This document shows positions 16,101 to 24,272 of a DNA stretch of 36,309 nt, one piece after another. Every line of letters starts with the position of its first letter. Within the stretch, counting starts at the first letter, position 1. Under the pieces are notes generated by a model. The model had not been told where the DNA came from. It saw only the letters and a list, made by a program, of their open reading frames with translations, and did no database searches. The position numbers were made by a program, and so were the translations under genes. The stretch comes from Candidatus Aenigmatarchaeota archaeon (GTDB taxonomy: Archaea; Aenigmatarchaeota; Aenigmatarchaeia; CG10238-14): NCBI GenBank assembly GCA_038999265.1, contig JAWAAR010000005.1, positions 1-36,309 on the forward strand, read 5' to 3'.

Positions 16101-17307
16101 TTATATTTAATTTTATTTCAAAATCTTCTTTTATTTTTACATGAGTTGGTGTTGAAAATTCAATTTCCAAAGGTTGATATCTTTGCTCTGGGCCTATTTT
16201 TATATATTTTTCTAGAGGATAGTCTATGACAATGCTCCAATTCAAGGCTCTTTCATATGCTTTTTCCAAAGATTCATTGGTTATTGCAATCCAAAGTCTT
16301 TTCCAGTTAGAAGGTCTTACCAAAGAAGGAAGAGTTCCATAATTATCAGTAGAAATCGATGGGTTTTGTACCATAAACCAACTACTTTCTGTTGTCCAAA
16401 AAGAACTTCCATTTGTTAAAATTACTATAAAATTTGTTCCTCTGGTTGTATTTGCAACCCCGAATCTAAAGTTAATTTTTTTTGAGTTAAATGCTGTTAA
16501 ATCAGATTTTTTAAAATCTTCATCAATATTTGTTCTATAATACAAATCTTCAATATTTATTGGGTCGTAAAAAAGATCTCTTCTTATCGTGTTACTAAAA
16601 TGTACACCCGATGAACCTTTTAGATATTCACAATATATTATTTCAGATTTGTAGCAAACTCTACAAAAAACAGAATCCAAATCGCTAAATCTTTCGAACA
16701 TTATACATGAAGTATTATTATATATCCATCTAAAATTCGGTAATGGTTTTGGATTTATAATTGATTCAAGTCCAAATGTTCCTGATCCGGCGTAATTAAT
16801 ATTTTCATTATTTTTTTCCAAAAATATAAATTTTCTAAAACCTTCAATGTTCTCAATTGGATTATCAATATCATAATCCAAATCATACAAATTTGTTCTT
16901 ATTCTCCAATCGTATGTTGGATTTAACCAAATAATTCCAGAAGAATTTTTAATTTCGTGATCAAATTTATCATAATATAAAGAGTATGTTTGAGATGAAT
17001 TTAACTCTGAAACCAAATTAAAACTTTTAATTTCGTTATTTTCATAAGTAATATTCCATATTTGAAAATCTGTTTCGATTCCAGTTGAGTTACAACTTCC
17101 TATTACCAATCTTAAAGAGGATTCTTTGGGTTTATTTATCCACCCAGAGACATCAAAGAATAGATCTATAGGTTCATGTATTCTTGGGATATTAGTAGGT
17201 TCATGTATCTCTAAATTTCTACACATATTCCAAGAATTATTCCACCATGATAGTGATGGGGAAAAAATTAAATTTATTACTATTAAAATTAAAATTTTTT
17301 TATACAT
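13105..17307 (-). CDS. Large secreted C25/gingipain-like protein with lost catalytic residues
   Basis: The 1400-residue product starts with a signal peptide ('MYKKILILIVINLIFSPSLS') followed by 'WWNNSWNMCRNLEI', like the start of DUF2341-type surface proteins. The middle resembles the gingipain (C25) catalytic region: 'FDGYQDLSCGRLMGSPESIS', later 'GNETHW' (889-894) and 'LIGDPSISF' (GDPS 1007-1010). In active C25 enzymes these align with the GHGSETAW loop and FGDPSL. The catalytic His of GHG is Asn or Gly-Asn here, and the segment expected to hold the Cys reads 'IIYPLFYYLRYTNSSG', with no Cys. After it, 'KPALPIYKKTIQLPENSTLI' (about 1060-1085) resembles a C25 propeptide segment, here C-terminal. 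More than 30 N-x-S/T sequons are visible by eye. No C-terminal anchor helix was seen. It is next to aglB, so it may be a glycosylated surface protein. Confidence 0.7.
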   Translation of the reverse strand: MYKKILILIVINLIFSPSLSWWNNSWNMCRNLEIHEPTNIPRIHEPIDLFFDVSGWINKPKESSLRLVIGSCNSTGIETDFQIWNITYENNEIKSFNLVSELNSSQTYSLYYDKFDHEIKNSSGIIWLNPTYDWRIRTNLYDLDYDIDNPIENIEGFRKFIFLEKNNENINYAGSGTFGLESIINPKPLPNFRWIYNNTSCIMFERFSDLDSVFCRVCYKSEIIYCEYLKGSSGVHFSNTIRRDLFYDPINIEDLYYRTNIDEDFKKSDLTAFNSKKINFRFGVANTTRGTNFIVILTNGSSFWTTESSWFMVQNPSISTDNYGTLPSLVRPSNWKRLWIAITNESLEKAYERALNWSIVIDYPLEKYIKIGPEQRYQPLEIEFSTPTHVKIKEDFEIKLNISSYNEPISNLSAQNFKIFLDQTEIQPKKFQNLNNGAYSLTLNINKKLLGKSKLNLELFFENQSIHNQKEIFILTSPKEKNLIITNTNWKNYITSSSLNQPTLVYNSSRKLIDKFIEDYGPDVIFQLGTNLTFSNENYIVDSGETLVKIFFEKTDIAIPTDKETALKSSFLNVPILFEPSHETIEYLKPEKIINLTAENINNLFRDKNPKPNYFILTDISEEESMFSFGFSRKNNAFVIITTGNPDSQKNKLIQEIKKFNLPDKYRFEKEIYLLLVGNPHFSVKDPTSPLKKIITDSPYCDINFDGYQDLSCGRLMGSPESISYQLEYSKIFNPEKTALILASYNTPYKYWDALIPGGTMPHVIDSEVELLFKDFEVTRLVERRADFDQVDISVLRELKDIVKEIGVVGASSYPILFKSLFGEIGKIILLAKAGDIALYSFYEFDWRLAWRSLIELRPEYPKHLPQLNRENLLNEIENNQVILYFSPGNETHWLLPINSSWHSVTYEEFDPSDLIIYPLFYYLRYTNSSGISEKVLNRGAISMVVKTGKVYNMQSGETSHHFFKNFDKTVGRAMLETRNRNYENSRMEMSSNKTYEKEYYDTLLIGDPSISFDPSLQPLQSDEIFIENNQFIFNYSFSPTYKIVYLNNSKNLVFENPDDYITEPNKPALPIYKKTIQLPENSTLISLTYSIHKITYDNIDIPIIYDLDYPFENFTGSYPDNVLWNYQIKTLDNATTFDIFFIPTIYHSNGSVDVLSLNLTLKYISPLEILKVNSTDVSKGSKAIITTDIYNTLSQEINTTLLLRIQTDIKDEIIYNEISIKPGRNLYQIIYNNTNSTGQYLVSVALLQPSSGPKYTYFSVYDTSGLTKILYPIKKIFTISSKNFLKEEKNFKEKFSIKSKDGRYIMDYSSPNITIHTEQFGETTISKIKTNEGYLEIQQSSNFLQYNLSSPEGSVLIKKQQGEIEQKFNGDEKKLMEILKNILENYRLKIEELGLLSRY

Positions 17308-17369
17308 AATAGTAAATTTGATTCAAAAATTAATAATTTTTTCTTTTATTCCACAAAATAAAAATTATT

Positions 17370-19556
17370 CTAAAATTTAACCCTAAACAACCTAATCTCT
17401 CCATTAGAAAAAACAAGCTCAAAATGTTTCAACCCCTCCCCATCGAAGAAAAATAATTTTGTGAAAACGCTATCTTTTATAGAAGGCGAAAAATATATCA
17501 ATGATCTAAAATTCGGATCAACCCAAATTAATCCATCTATTTTTTGTAAACTTGTTGTTGAATTTGAAAGATTTATCCACATCTCCTTTCCTTGATTGTA
17601 AATTACCATATTGTTTATTATGTATTTGTTATTATAAACAGGAATTAGTTGATCCTCTTTTTGTATTATAGCCATTTTTAAACCAGAATAATCATAAACA
17701 TAAACTGGGTTCCCCTGCGTATCCTGTTGTATACCAGAAAAAGTGAAAATCCAGGGACACCAAACCCAAACACCCCTGCCTTGGTCGGCAAACTCTCCAC
17801 AAGACATCTGACCAGGTTCAGTTTTTGGTGTTGATGGGCAACAAACGCCTGGATTCCTTTCAAAATCTTGGGGTGAACTTATTGGGGCTCTAAATCCCCC
17901 AAAATAGTTCATCCAGGTAAATTTGCCTATCAAATCAGAGCTAGCTATAAAATACATTTCACTAGCAGGTTCACATGCCTCTTTTGGTACAATATCCCCG
18001 TATTTCTTCTTAACTTTCTGGCATTGTTCATCTGTTAAAACCATATACTTCTTTAATAATTCAACGGCTTCTGTCTCATTTGTAGTAGTCATAATTCTCC
18101 CCATATCCTGTATTCTTGTATCATGGGGATATGGTAGGCATTCATTGACACCGCAATGCGCTCCATCTGCATGAACTCTTAAACCTGTATAGCCGGCTAT
18201 TATATGACCTGGATCCCACCAAGTTGCGATTATAGCCTTTGAATCGGCATTCTTTTTTAACCATTCCAACATCTCTATCCAATTTTGGCTGACTTCCATA
18301 CCACTTGCCTGGTATGCGTAAACTAATGCATCTGAAACGAAAATAATTGTAAGCAGGAAGACCAATCCAAATATAGTTATACCTAAAATATCTCTCTTAA
18401 GCAATTTAACAAGATTCCCGACAACATATCCTGCTGCTGTTGTAGCCGCGCAAGAAAAGAGTAAGGAAAATCTGACACCATGAAGTATTAAATAAAATGT
18501 GAGGGCAGACCACATAAAAAGAAAAATCTCCACTGGCTCAACTTTTGTTTTTACAATAAGTTTATATATAACAAGAGAAGGCAGCCCAACCAAAAAAAGT
18601 ATTATCGGCCCCAAACCGATTCTTCCAGCTACAGATAGAAAGCCACTTTTAGTGAATATATTAATTGGCTGTAGCTCTGCCACAGAAACATTCACTATGC
18701 CCCCCTTTCCTTGCCCAGTAAAACCCAAACCTATCATAACAAAGTTGATCACTGTTCCAACTTTTAATATGAATCCCAAAAAATTCAAAGTTACTATAAA
18801 AACCAATAATGGTAATATTATATCTTTTGTTCCGATCCATGTTTTTTTAACATCAATCTTTTCTCCAAATATCAAATTTTCTATCAACCTATAAACAAAA
18901 AATGTTGGTATGAATAAAAGGAAGAAAAATGAAATGTACCATCCAAAATACCAGCTTAGAATGAAAATTATATTAGAAATAATAGCCAAGACATAGTATT
19001 GTATTTTCCTCTTCTTAAGGGCCAAGAATATTGTTGAAATGCAAATAAATGTATAAAATACAACAACAACATCAGTATCGCAATAACCAGCCATAGAAAC
19101 CCCAATAAATGTCGGTGTCATTGAAGCAAACAAACCTGTCATAAATCCTCCCCATTTGTTGGTGAGTGTTTTCCCCAAGAAAAATGCCGCTACACTTCCA
19201 AGCCCCACCATTATAGCAGGGGAAAGTTTTGCAACTTCCATAAATTCAGTTTTTGGAGAAAACAATGTTATTATTTTGTAGAAAAATATCATAGTGTATT
19301 CCCAACCAACAGGAGTCATGTTTGGTCTTCCAGGGGGAAAAAAACTCAAAATATCCCATTTTGGAGGTTTCATGTTGTTTTCCAGAATTGTTTTGGCGTA
19401 TCTATAAAACCACCAAGGATCATAATCTAAAATAGTCTCAGTTTTTATCGTTCCCAACCTTGACCACATAGAAAAAAAGAACAAGAATAATACCATTAAT
19501 GCTATTATAATAGAGTCCGATGAGATTTCTATTTTCTTCTTTTTCATTTTTTTCAT
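17370..19556 (-). CDS. aglB: Dolichyl-phosphooligosaccharide-protein glycosyltransferase AglB (STT3)
   Basis: The 728-residue oligosaccharyltransferase has a multi-spanning N-terminal half (about 13 hydrophobic helices) and a soluble C-terminal domain. Metal-binding acidic motifs are D44-Y-D46 in the first outer loop and D160-T-D162 in the second. The flexible external loop carries S-V-A-E (291-294), an SVSE/TIXE-type motif. The acceptor-binding motif is W-W-D-P-G (446-450), where most homologues have WWDYG. AglB transfers lipid-linked glycans to Asn in N-x-S/T sequons on the outer face of the membrane. A TATA-like AATTTAAA (19577-19584) is centred about 25 bases before ATG 19556, predicting a leaderless start. 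The neighbouring genes encode a sequon-rich secreted protein downstream and glycan-building enzymes upstream. Confidence 0.95.
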   Translation of the reverse strand: MKKMKKKKIEISSDSIIIALMVLFLFFFSMWSRLGTIKTETILDYDPWWFYRYAKTILENNMKPPKWDILSFFPPGRPNMTPVGWEYTMIFFYKIITLFSPKTEFMEVAKLSPAIMVGLGSVAAFFLGKTLTNKWGGFMTGLFASMTPTFIGVSMAGYCDTDVVVVFYTFICISTIFLALKKRKIQYYVLAIISNIIFILSWYFGWYISFFFLLFIPTFFVYRLIENLIFGEKIDVKKTWIGTKDIILPLLVFIVTLNFLGFILKVGTVINFVMIGLGFTGQGKGGIVNVSVAELQPINIFTKSGFLSVAGRIGLGPIILFLVGLPSLVIYKLIVKTKVEPVEIFLFMWSALTFYLILHGVRFSLLFSCAATTAAGYVVGNLVKLLKRDILGITIFGLVFLLTIIFVSDALVYAYQASGMEVSQNWIEMLEWLKKNADSKAIIATWWDPGHIIAGYTGLRVHADGAHCGVNECLPYPHDTRIQDMGRIMTTTNETEAVELLKKYMVLTDEQCQKVKKKYGDIVPKEACEPASEMYFIASSDLIGKFTWMNYFGGFRAPISSPQDFERNPGVCCPSTPKTEPGQMSCGEFADQGRGVWVWCPWIFTFSGIQQDTQGNPVYVYDYSGLKMAIIQKEDQLIPVYNNKYIINNMVIYNQGKEMWINLSNSTTSLQKIDGLIWVDPNFRSLIYFSPSIKDSVFTKLFFFDGEGLKHFELVFSNGEIRLFRVKF

Positions 19557-19652
19557 CTTTATTTTTTGTTAAATTAATTTAAAGTTCTTTTTGTTTTATT
19601 AATTCAAATGTTTTTTTAACAGAATGGGGATATTTGCAAATAATAATTATTC

Positions 19653-20684
19653 TTATTTGCGAAATCCTCTTGTCATATCACAACCAGAACAAATTTTTGG
19701 AATTTCTCCTCTCAAAAATTTTTCCCTCATATTTTTATGTATATCATCATTCCAAACCTCATCCAAATTTTGTTTAAGTATATTTCCAGTTGAAAAATTT
19801 ACTATACTGCAACATGGTGTCACATACCCATCCCATCTAATGTAAATTTTTTCCCAAAGCCAAATACAGGGTTTAAATGTTTTGTTGTAAATAAATTGTA
19901 ATTTTAATCCAACTTCCTTTGCTCTTTCCAAAGCACATGAAATATAGTAGTATGATTCTGGGTCAGACTCTTCAATTTTCTGTGGTTTATTAAAATCAAT
20001 TGGATATTCACCGCTTATAGCTATAGGTTGGAAGGTCAAACAATCAAAACCTATTTTGTGAGCAAATTCAACAAATTTTGGTAGCTCTTTTATATTATCT
20101 TTCATGAGAACACTAGTTAGATATATTGACATATCACTTTTCATTCTATTTCTTGTTCTAACTAAATTTTTAACATTATTTACAACAGATTCAAAATTTG
20201 ATCCAACTCTTATTTTTTCATATGTATTTTTATCAACACTATCAATTGAAATTGAAATACTACTCATTCCAGATTCGATGGTTTTTTTTATATTCCTATA
20301 ATTTAATAAAGTGCCGTTAGTGGTTGTTAAAACAATAATTCCTTTTTTATTGGCATATTGGGCCATTTTAAAAAAATCATTGTTTAGATAGGGTTCACCG
20401 AGGCCTTGAAGCATAATTATCATCAATTGGGGTATTTTATCAATTATTTCTCTGAAATTGTCAAAACTCATGTCTCCTATTTTTTTATCAAAAAAGGAGG
20501 AGTTACGAGCACACATTGGGCATCTAAGATTGCATTTTCTGGTTGGCTCTATTTGGGCAAAAAATGGTCTTGATCTGACCTTAACAGATCTATTATAAAA
20601 TTTTGAAATTACCAAATTCGGAACTTTTCTAGGTAAATTTAAACCTAATTTTAATAATTTTTTATATTGCCTCAAGGTGTACAT
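19653..20684 (-). CDS. Radical SAM protein with SPASM-type C-terminal cluster domain
   Basis: The 343-residue enzyme has the radical SAM cluster motif C51-N-L-R-C55-P-M-C58, followed by 'LQGLGEPYLNNDFFKMAQYA' and 'VLTTTNGTLL'. The C-terminal part has further Cys ('FKPCIWLW', 'VTPCCSIV', 'KICSGCDM') that would bind auxiliary iron-sulfur clusters, as in SPASM/Twitch proteins. Such enzymes use 5'-deoxyadenosyl radicals to modify peptides, sugars or other small molecules. The substrate here is unknown. It stands 96 bases upstream of aglB on the same strand and faces away from the FkbM methyltransferase, so a role in glycan or glycoprotein modification is a reasonable guess, not shown by sequence. 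Confidence 0.85.
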   Translation of the reverse strand: MYTLRQYKKLLKLGLNLPRKVPNLVISKFYNRSVKVRSRPFFAQIEPTRKCNLRCPMCARNSSFFDKKIGDMSFDNFREIIDKIPQLMIIMLQGLGEPYLNNDFFKMAQYANKKGIIVLTTTNGTLLNYRNIKKTIESGMSSISISIDSVDKNTYEKIRVGSNFESVVNNVKNLVRTRNRMKSDMSIYLTSVLMKDNIKELPKFVEFAHKIGFDCLTFQPIAISGEYPIDFNKPQKIEESDPESYYYISCALERAKEVGLKLQFIYNKTFKPCIWLWEKIYIRWDGYVTPCCSIVNFSTGNILKQNLDEVWNDDIHKNMREKFLRGEIPKICSGCDMTRGFRK

Positions 20685-20779
20685 TCAAAATACCTTTATA
20701 TTAATTATTTTTAGTCTCTTTCTCTATTAATAAAAAAAAGAATATTAATTGCCATATATTAAATTATGGGGGATTTATA

Positions 20780-21703
20780 TTGAAAAGAATATTTTTAATT
20801 ATATATAAAATAGTCAATTCAATAGTGGAAGAAAAGGGAATTGGAAAAATTTACCCTATCAGGAATATTGTAAAAATTATATTACAAGAACGTGGAATTG
20901 GAAAAATTTACCCTATCAGGAAGACTAGGGAATTTATATCGAAAAAACTAAAATCAAATTTCGCAATTATTTTGGGGCATAAAATGTTTTTAGATCAAAA
21001 AGATAATCTGGGATTATCAGTTTGCGGAATCTATGAAGAACTTCAAACTAATTTTTTAAAAAAAGAGATTAAAAAAGGGTTTGTTGTTTTAGACATAGGC
21101 GCTCATATTGGATATTACACATTAATTTTTGCAAAATTTGTTGGAAAAAGTGGGAAGGTTTACGCCTTCGAACCAGATCCAACAAACTTCAGTTTATTGA
21201 AAAAAAATATTGAAATAAATGGTTATGATAATGTGGTTTTAATTAAAAAAGCGGTGTCAAATAAAAACGGAAAAATAAAACTATTTTTATCAGAAAAAAA
21301 TACTGTTGATCATAGGATATATGAGTCTGGTGATGATAGGAAATTTATTGAAATAGAAAGTATAAAATTAGATGATTTTTTTGAAAATTATAAGGGAGAG
21401 GTTAATTTTATAAAGATGGATATTCAAGGGGCCGAGTGGATGGCAATTTCCGGGATGTTAAAATTATTAGAAAAAAATCCAAAAATTAAAATTATTTCTG
21501 AATTCTGGCCTTTTGGATTAAAAAATTCTGGAATAGAACCTTTTGATTATTTGAAATTTTTCATAAATTCAGGTTTTAAAATTTATGAAATAAATGAACA
21601 AAAAAATAAAATAGAACTCACAAACCCGGAAAAATTATTGAAATTATATACTCCAGAAAAAGAAAATTATAATAATTTGATTTTTACAAGAAGTGATTTA
21701 TAA
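20780..21703 (+). CDS. FkbM-family methyltransferase with an N-terminal 19-residue duplication
   Basis: The 307-residue protein has the class I AdoMet fold of FkbM methyltransferases: motif I 'VLDIGAHIGYYTLIFAKFVG', 'VYAFEPDPTNF', 'VVLIKKAVS', and the FkbM signature 'VNFIKMDIQGAEW'. FkbM enzymes generally O-methylate sugars or polyketides; here a sugar hydroxyl is likely given the flanking glycosyltransferases. The start is TTG at 20780, five bases after a GGGG run; the ATG at 20766 hits an immediate stop in another frame. Near the N-terminus, a 29-base direct repeat encodes 'GIGKIYPIR' twice, 19 residues apart. The gene lies head to head with the radical SAM gene and converges on a GT4 gene, abutting it. 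Confidence 0.88.
   Translation: MKRIFLIIYKIVNSIVEEKGIGKIYPIRNIVKIILQERGIGKIYPIRKTREFISKKLKSNFAIILGHKMFLDQKDNLGLSVCGIYEELQTNFLKKEIKKGFVVLDIGAHIGYYTLIFAKFVGKSGKVYAFEPDPTNFSLLKKNIEINGYDNVVLIKKAVSNKNGKIKLFLSEKNTVDHRIYESGDDRKFIEIESIKLDDFFENYKGEVNFIKMDIQGAEWMAISGMLKLLEKNPKIKIISEFWPFGLKNSGIEPFDYLKFFINSGFKIYEINEQKNKIELTNPEKLLKLYTPEKENYNNLIFTRSDL
20837..20922 (+). repeat. Two 29-base direct repeats within the FkbM gene
   Basis: The sequence starting GGAATTGGAAAA and ending CCCTATCAGGAA occurs at 20837-20865 and again at 20894-20922, identical by eye. The 57-base period equals 19 codons, so the frame is kept. Flanking codons between the copies differ, so this is either an old duplication under selection or a recent conversion of the core. 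Confidence 0.85.
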
Positions 21704-22756
21704 TTAATTTTGGGATATTGATTCATAAATTTTCAAGTAATTTTCTATAAATCTTTCCCAAGTAAATTTTCTGGCTATTTTTCTATTTTTATTACCTATT
21801 TCTTTGGCAACATTCTCATTCTCTATTAAGTATTTTATTGACCTTATCAATTGGTCAGTATCTTTAGGTTGTATTTTTGGACCTTCTTGACCTATATCTA
21901 CTGTTGAAATAGTCGCGCAACCAGATGCCATAGCCTCCAAAAGGGATATCCCAAAACCTTCAGTGAGCGAAGGTAAGCAAAAAATAAGGGCCCGATTATA
22001 TATCTCTATAAGTGTCTTTCCAACCAAAGGCCCTGTAAAAATGATGTTTTTTTCAAAATGCATCTTCATCTTATCTATTTCCCTTCCACCACCAACTATA
22101 AGAAAATTTATATAAGGAAGTTTTCTAGCCACATTCAAAAGATAATTTAGACCTTTTATTTTGGTCTGAGGTTTATCCATATTGAAACTTCCAACAAAAA
22201 GTACAAATGGTTCCTTTTTTATTTTCATCTGATATTTTTCCCAATCTATTCCTGGTTGAACCATGTGGATTCTTTTCTCATCTATACCAATTTTTAATCC
22301 TATGTTTTTTGAATTGTAATTTTGGAAGACAATTGCATCATAAGGTTTAGTTAGAATTATTTTTTCACCCAATTGAAAAAAAGGACCTAATATAGGACCC
22401 CTCACATCTCTCCAATAAGAGCCAAAAATATGATGGATATGACAACAAATTGGAATTTTAAGTTTCCTAGCAGCCTTCCAAGAAGGTAGTGCCATATTTC
22501 CACTGCTTGTCTGTATGATATCAACACCCGCGGCCTCCTCTAAAACTTTTTTAAATTCCAAATTCATTAAATATCTGTTTTTAGGTATTCTAATGGTTCT
22601 TATTCCATCATATTCTTTTATTGCTGGGTCACCAGAAGTTAGTACTTTTATTTCGTGTCCTCTTTCTCTCAGAAGATGAATCATCTTCAGTGTTAATTTT
22701 TCCCCCCCGCCAACTACATCTGGAGGAAATAATTCATGTGTAAAAAGGATTTTCAT
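21704..22756 (-). CDS. Glycosyltransferase family 4, GT-B fold
   Basis: A protein of about 350 residues with the two Rossmann-like domains of GT4 enzymes. The N-terminus 'MKILFTHELFPPDVVGGGEK' contains the acceptor-side Gly-rich loop. The C-terminal donor domain has 'FVLFVGSFNMDKPQTKIKGL', 'LIVGGGREIDK' and 'SLTEGFGISLLEAMASG', the last holding the E-x7-E motif that binds the nucleotide sugar. These are retaining transferases; the sugar and acceptor cannot be told from sequence. ATG 22756 is used, since the frame's earlier codon at 22762 is TTG. It lies 41 bases downstream of the small methyltransferase gene and belongs to a four-gene minus-strand group from 25327 to 21704. Confidence 0.9.
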   Translation of the reverse strand: MKILFTHELFPPDVVGGGEKLTLKMIHLLRERGHEIKVLTSGDPAIKEYDGIRTIRIPKNRYLMNLEFKKVLEEAAGVDIIQTSSGNMALPSWKAARKLKIPICCHIHHIFGSYWRDVRGPILGPFFQLGEKIILTKPYDAIVFQNYNSKNIGLKIGIDEKRIHMVQPGIDWEKYQMKIKKEPFVLFVGSFNMDKPQTKIKGLNYLLNVARKLPYINFLIVGGGREIDKMKMHFEKNIIFTGPLVGKTLIEIYNRALIFCLPSLTEGFGISLLEAMASGCATISTVDIGQEGPKIQPKDTDQLIRSIKYLIENENVAKEIGNKNRKIARKFTWERFIENYLKIYESISQN

Positions 22757-22797
22757 GTTCAACCTATTATAATATTAGAATTTTAATATATTTTGAT

Positions 22798-23355
22798 TTA
22801 ATCTATTTTTTCAAGTTCAAAAAACAGTTCCTGAGGTGGTATAAAAAAGTTAAATAAAAACACCTCACAAAATTCCTGAACCTTATATGATAGGTTTATT
22901 ATTGGGTTTAAAATATTAAGAAAATGTGTATATTTTGTTATTCCCATATTAAATTTCCTTTTTTTTATCAAAAACAATTTCTGATAATCCAAATTATGGC
23001 CGCTGTGGAAAGAATTTAATGAAAAAAATCTGACATGGTATGGATGTTTTGCTAGATAAGATTGCCCGTATGGAACTTTGATTATTAGTTTACCCTTTGT
23101 TTTTAATACTCTATGAATTTCTTTCATTAATTGATCAAAATTTTGTATATGTTCAAGTACATGTGAAGCATATACACCATCAAATACTTTGTCTTTGAAT
23201 GGTAGATTGCCATTTTCTAAATTATAGAAAATATCAACATTTCTTATTTTTTCTTTATCCAAAGTTAAAGAATTTTCAAATAATCTTTTTCCCCCACTCC
23301 CTATTTCTAGAAATACCTTTTTATTAGTCAAACTTTTGGATAACCTTTTTCCCAT
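22798..23355 (-). CDS. Class I SAM-dependent methyltransferase (Methyltransf_11-like)
   Basis: The 185-residue protein has an AdoMet-binding loop 'VFLEIGSGGKRLFENSLTLD', the post-I acidic region, motif II-like 'FDGVYASHVLEHIQNFDQLM', and 'IHRVLKTKGKLIIKVPYGQS'. This is the usual small methyltransferase found in surface-polysaccharide clusters. The sequence after the core contains 'YHVRFFSLNSFHSGH', common in these cluster enzymes. The start overlaps the upstream GT2 gene by 28 bases, indicating cotranscription and likely coupling. The acceptor is unknown; methylation of a glycan or a lipid head group is plausible. Confidence 0.82.
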   Translation of the reverse strand: MGKRLSKSLTNKKVFLEIGSGGKRLFENSLTLDKEKIRNVDIFYNLENGNLPFKDKVFDGVYASHVLEHIQNFDQLMKEIHRVLKTKGKLIIKVPYGQSYLAKHPYHVRFFSLNSFHSGHNLDYQKLFLIKKRKFNMGITKYTHFLNILNPIINLSYKVQEFCEVFLFNFFIPPQELFFELEKID

Positions 23356-24272
23356 ATTCCCATTCCCATTCCAACTAAATACATTAACATTGTAATTATA
23401 TCAAATATTGGTGTGAAAAAGGATTCCGGATATTTTGTAATTTTATACATTCGAAAACTTCTATATATTTCCATTAACAAAAACGGTATTAATAAAATTA
23501 TTCCCAATTTTTTAAAAATACCACTTCCAAAAAATAAAGACATGGAAACTATTGGCAACCAACATAAAAATGGAAAAATTAACTTTCTTAATGTTTCAAG
23601 TGGATAGTCAGGGAATAAATAAATTATTGATTTTCCCGCCCATTTATTCTGCCTCCACATTTGACCAATATTTTCAGGGTATTTATGGTAAACAATAGCA
23701 TTTCTGTATCTTATTATTTGACCCTTCTTATTGTATTTTTTGTAAGCCCTGTATGTGAATTCCCAATCATCGTAATAACCATATTTTGGATTTATAATAC
23801 CTATCTCTTTTATTATTTTTTTCTTGAATAACCTGAGAAAGGCAAAATCGTACTGGTAGGTTCCAAGATTAGATCTCAAAAAATGCATCTTGGCCCAGAA
23901 TTTGTTTTTATTCATTACTCTTTCCTGTGGATCAAGGCCAACCACAAAAGGATTCAAAATCACTGGGAGCATTTTTTTCAATAATTTCCTCTCGACTCTT
24001 TGATCCGCATCAACAAACAATATCAACTCCCCTTTACTTTTCTTTATTCCCAAATTTCTAGCGACGCCAACGCCCTTGTGGGGCCCTTTGATAATTTTTA
24101 TTTTAAACTTTTTTGCTTTTTCAACTGTTTTATCTGTTGAGCCATCATCTATCAGTATTATTTCCAATTTTTTCTTAGGATAATCTAAACTTGTGACTGA
24201 TTTTAAACAATCTTCTATAACATCCTCTTCATTATAAGCAGGAATTATCACAGAAACTTTTGGATATCTCAT
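23328..24272 (-). CDS. Family 2 glycosyltransferase with C-terminal membrane helices
   Basis: The N-terminal GT-A domain (residues ~5-220) has 'VSVIIPAYNEEDVIEDCLKS', 'IILIDDGSTDKT', and D-A-D in 'LILFVDADQRVE' that binds the metal and nucleotide sugar. Further on are 'YDDWEFTYRAYK' (acceptor-side catalytic acids) and a QNKW motif 'MWRQNKWAGKS', similar in place to the Q-x-x-R/K-W of processive enzymes. Two or more hydrophobic helices follow (residues ~235-310), so it is membrane-associated. The gene overlaps the preceding GT4 by ATGA (24269-24272) and the next methyltransferase by 28 bases, forming one transcription unit. Donor and acceptor are not determinable. Confidence 0.88.
   Translation of the reverse strand: MRYPKVSVIIPAYNEEDVIEDCLKSVTSLDYPKKKLEIILIDDGSTDKTVEKAKKFKIKIIKGPHKGVGVARNLGIKKSKGELILFVDADQRVERKLLKKMLPVILNPFVVGLDPQERVMNKNKFWAKMHFLRSNLGTYQYDFAFLRLFKKKIIKEIGIINPKYGYYDDWEFTYRAYKKYNKKGQIIRYRNAIVYHKYPENIGQMWRQNKWAGKSIIYLFPDYPLETLRKLIFPFLCWLPIVSMSLFFGSGIFKKLGIILLIPFLLMEIYRSFRMYKITKYPESFFTPIFDIITMLMYLVGMGMGIWEKGYPKV

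Noticed and set aside
17308-17369. T-rich terminator between aglB and the 1400-residue protein gene
   Set aside because: The gap is simply AT-rich on both strands; no run distinct enough from background to call a terminator.
18499-18894. 131-codon plus-strand ORF
   Set aside because: It lies antisense within aglB; composition reflects the complementary membrane-helix codons.
20837-20922. Possible CRISPR-like repeat
   Set aside because: Only two copies, inside a protein-coding frame with a period divisible by three; an internal gene duplication explains it.
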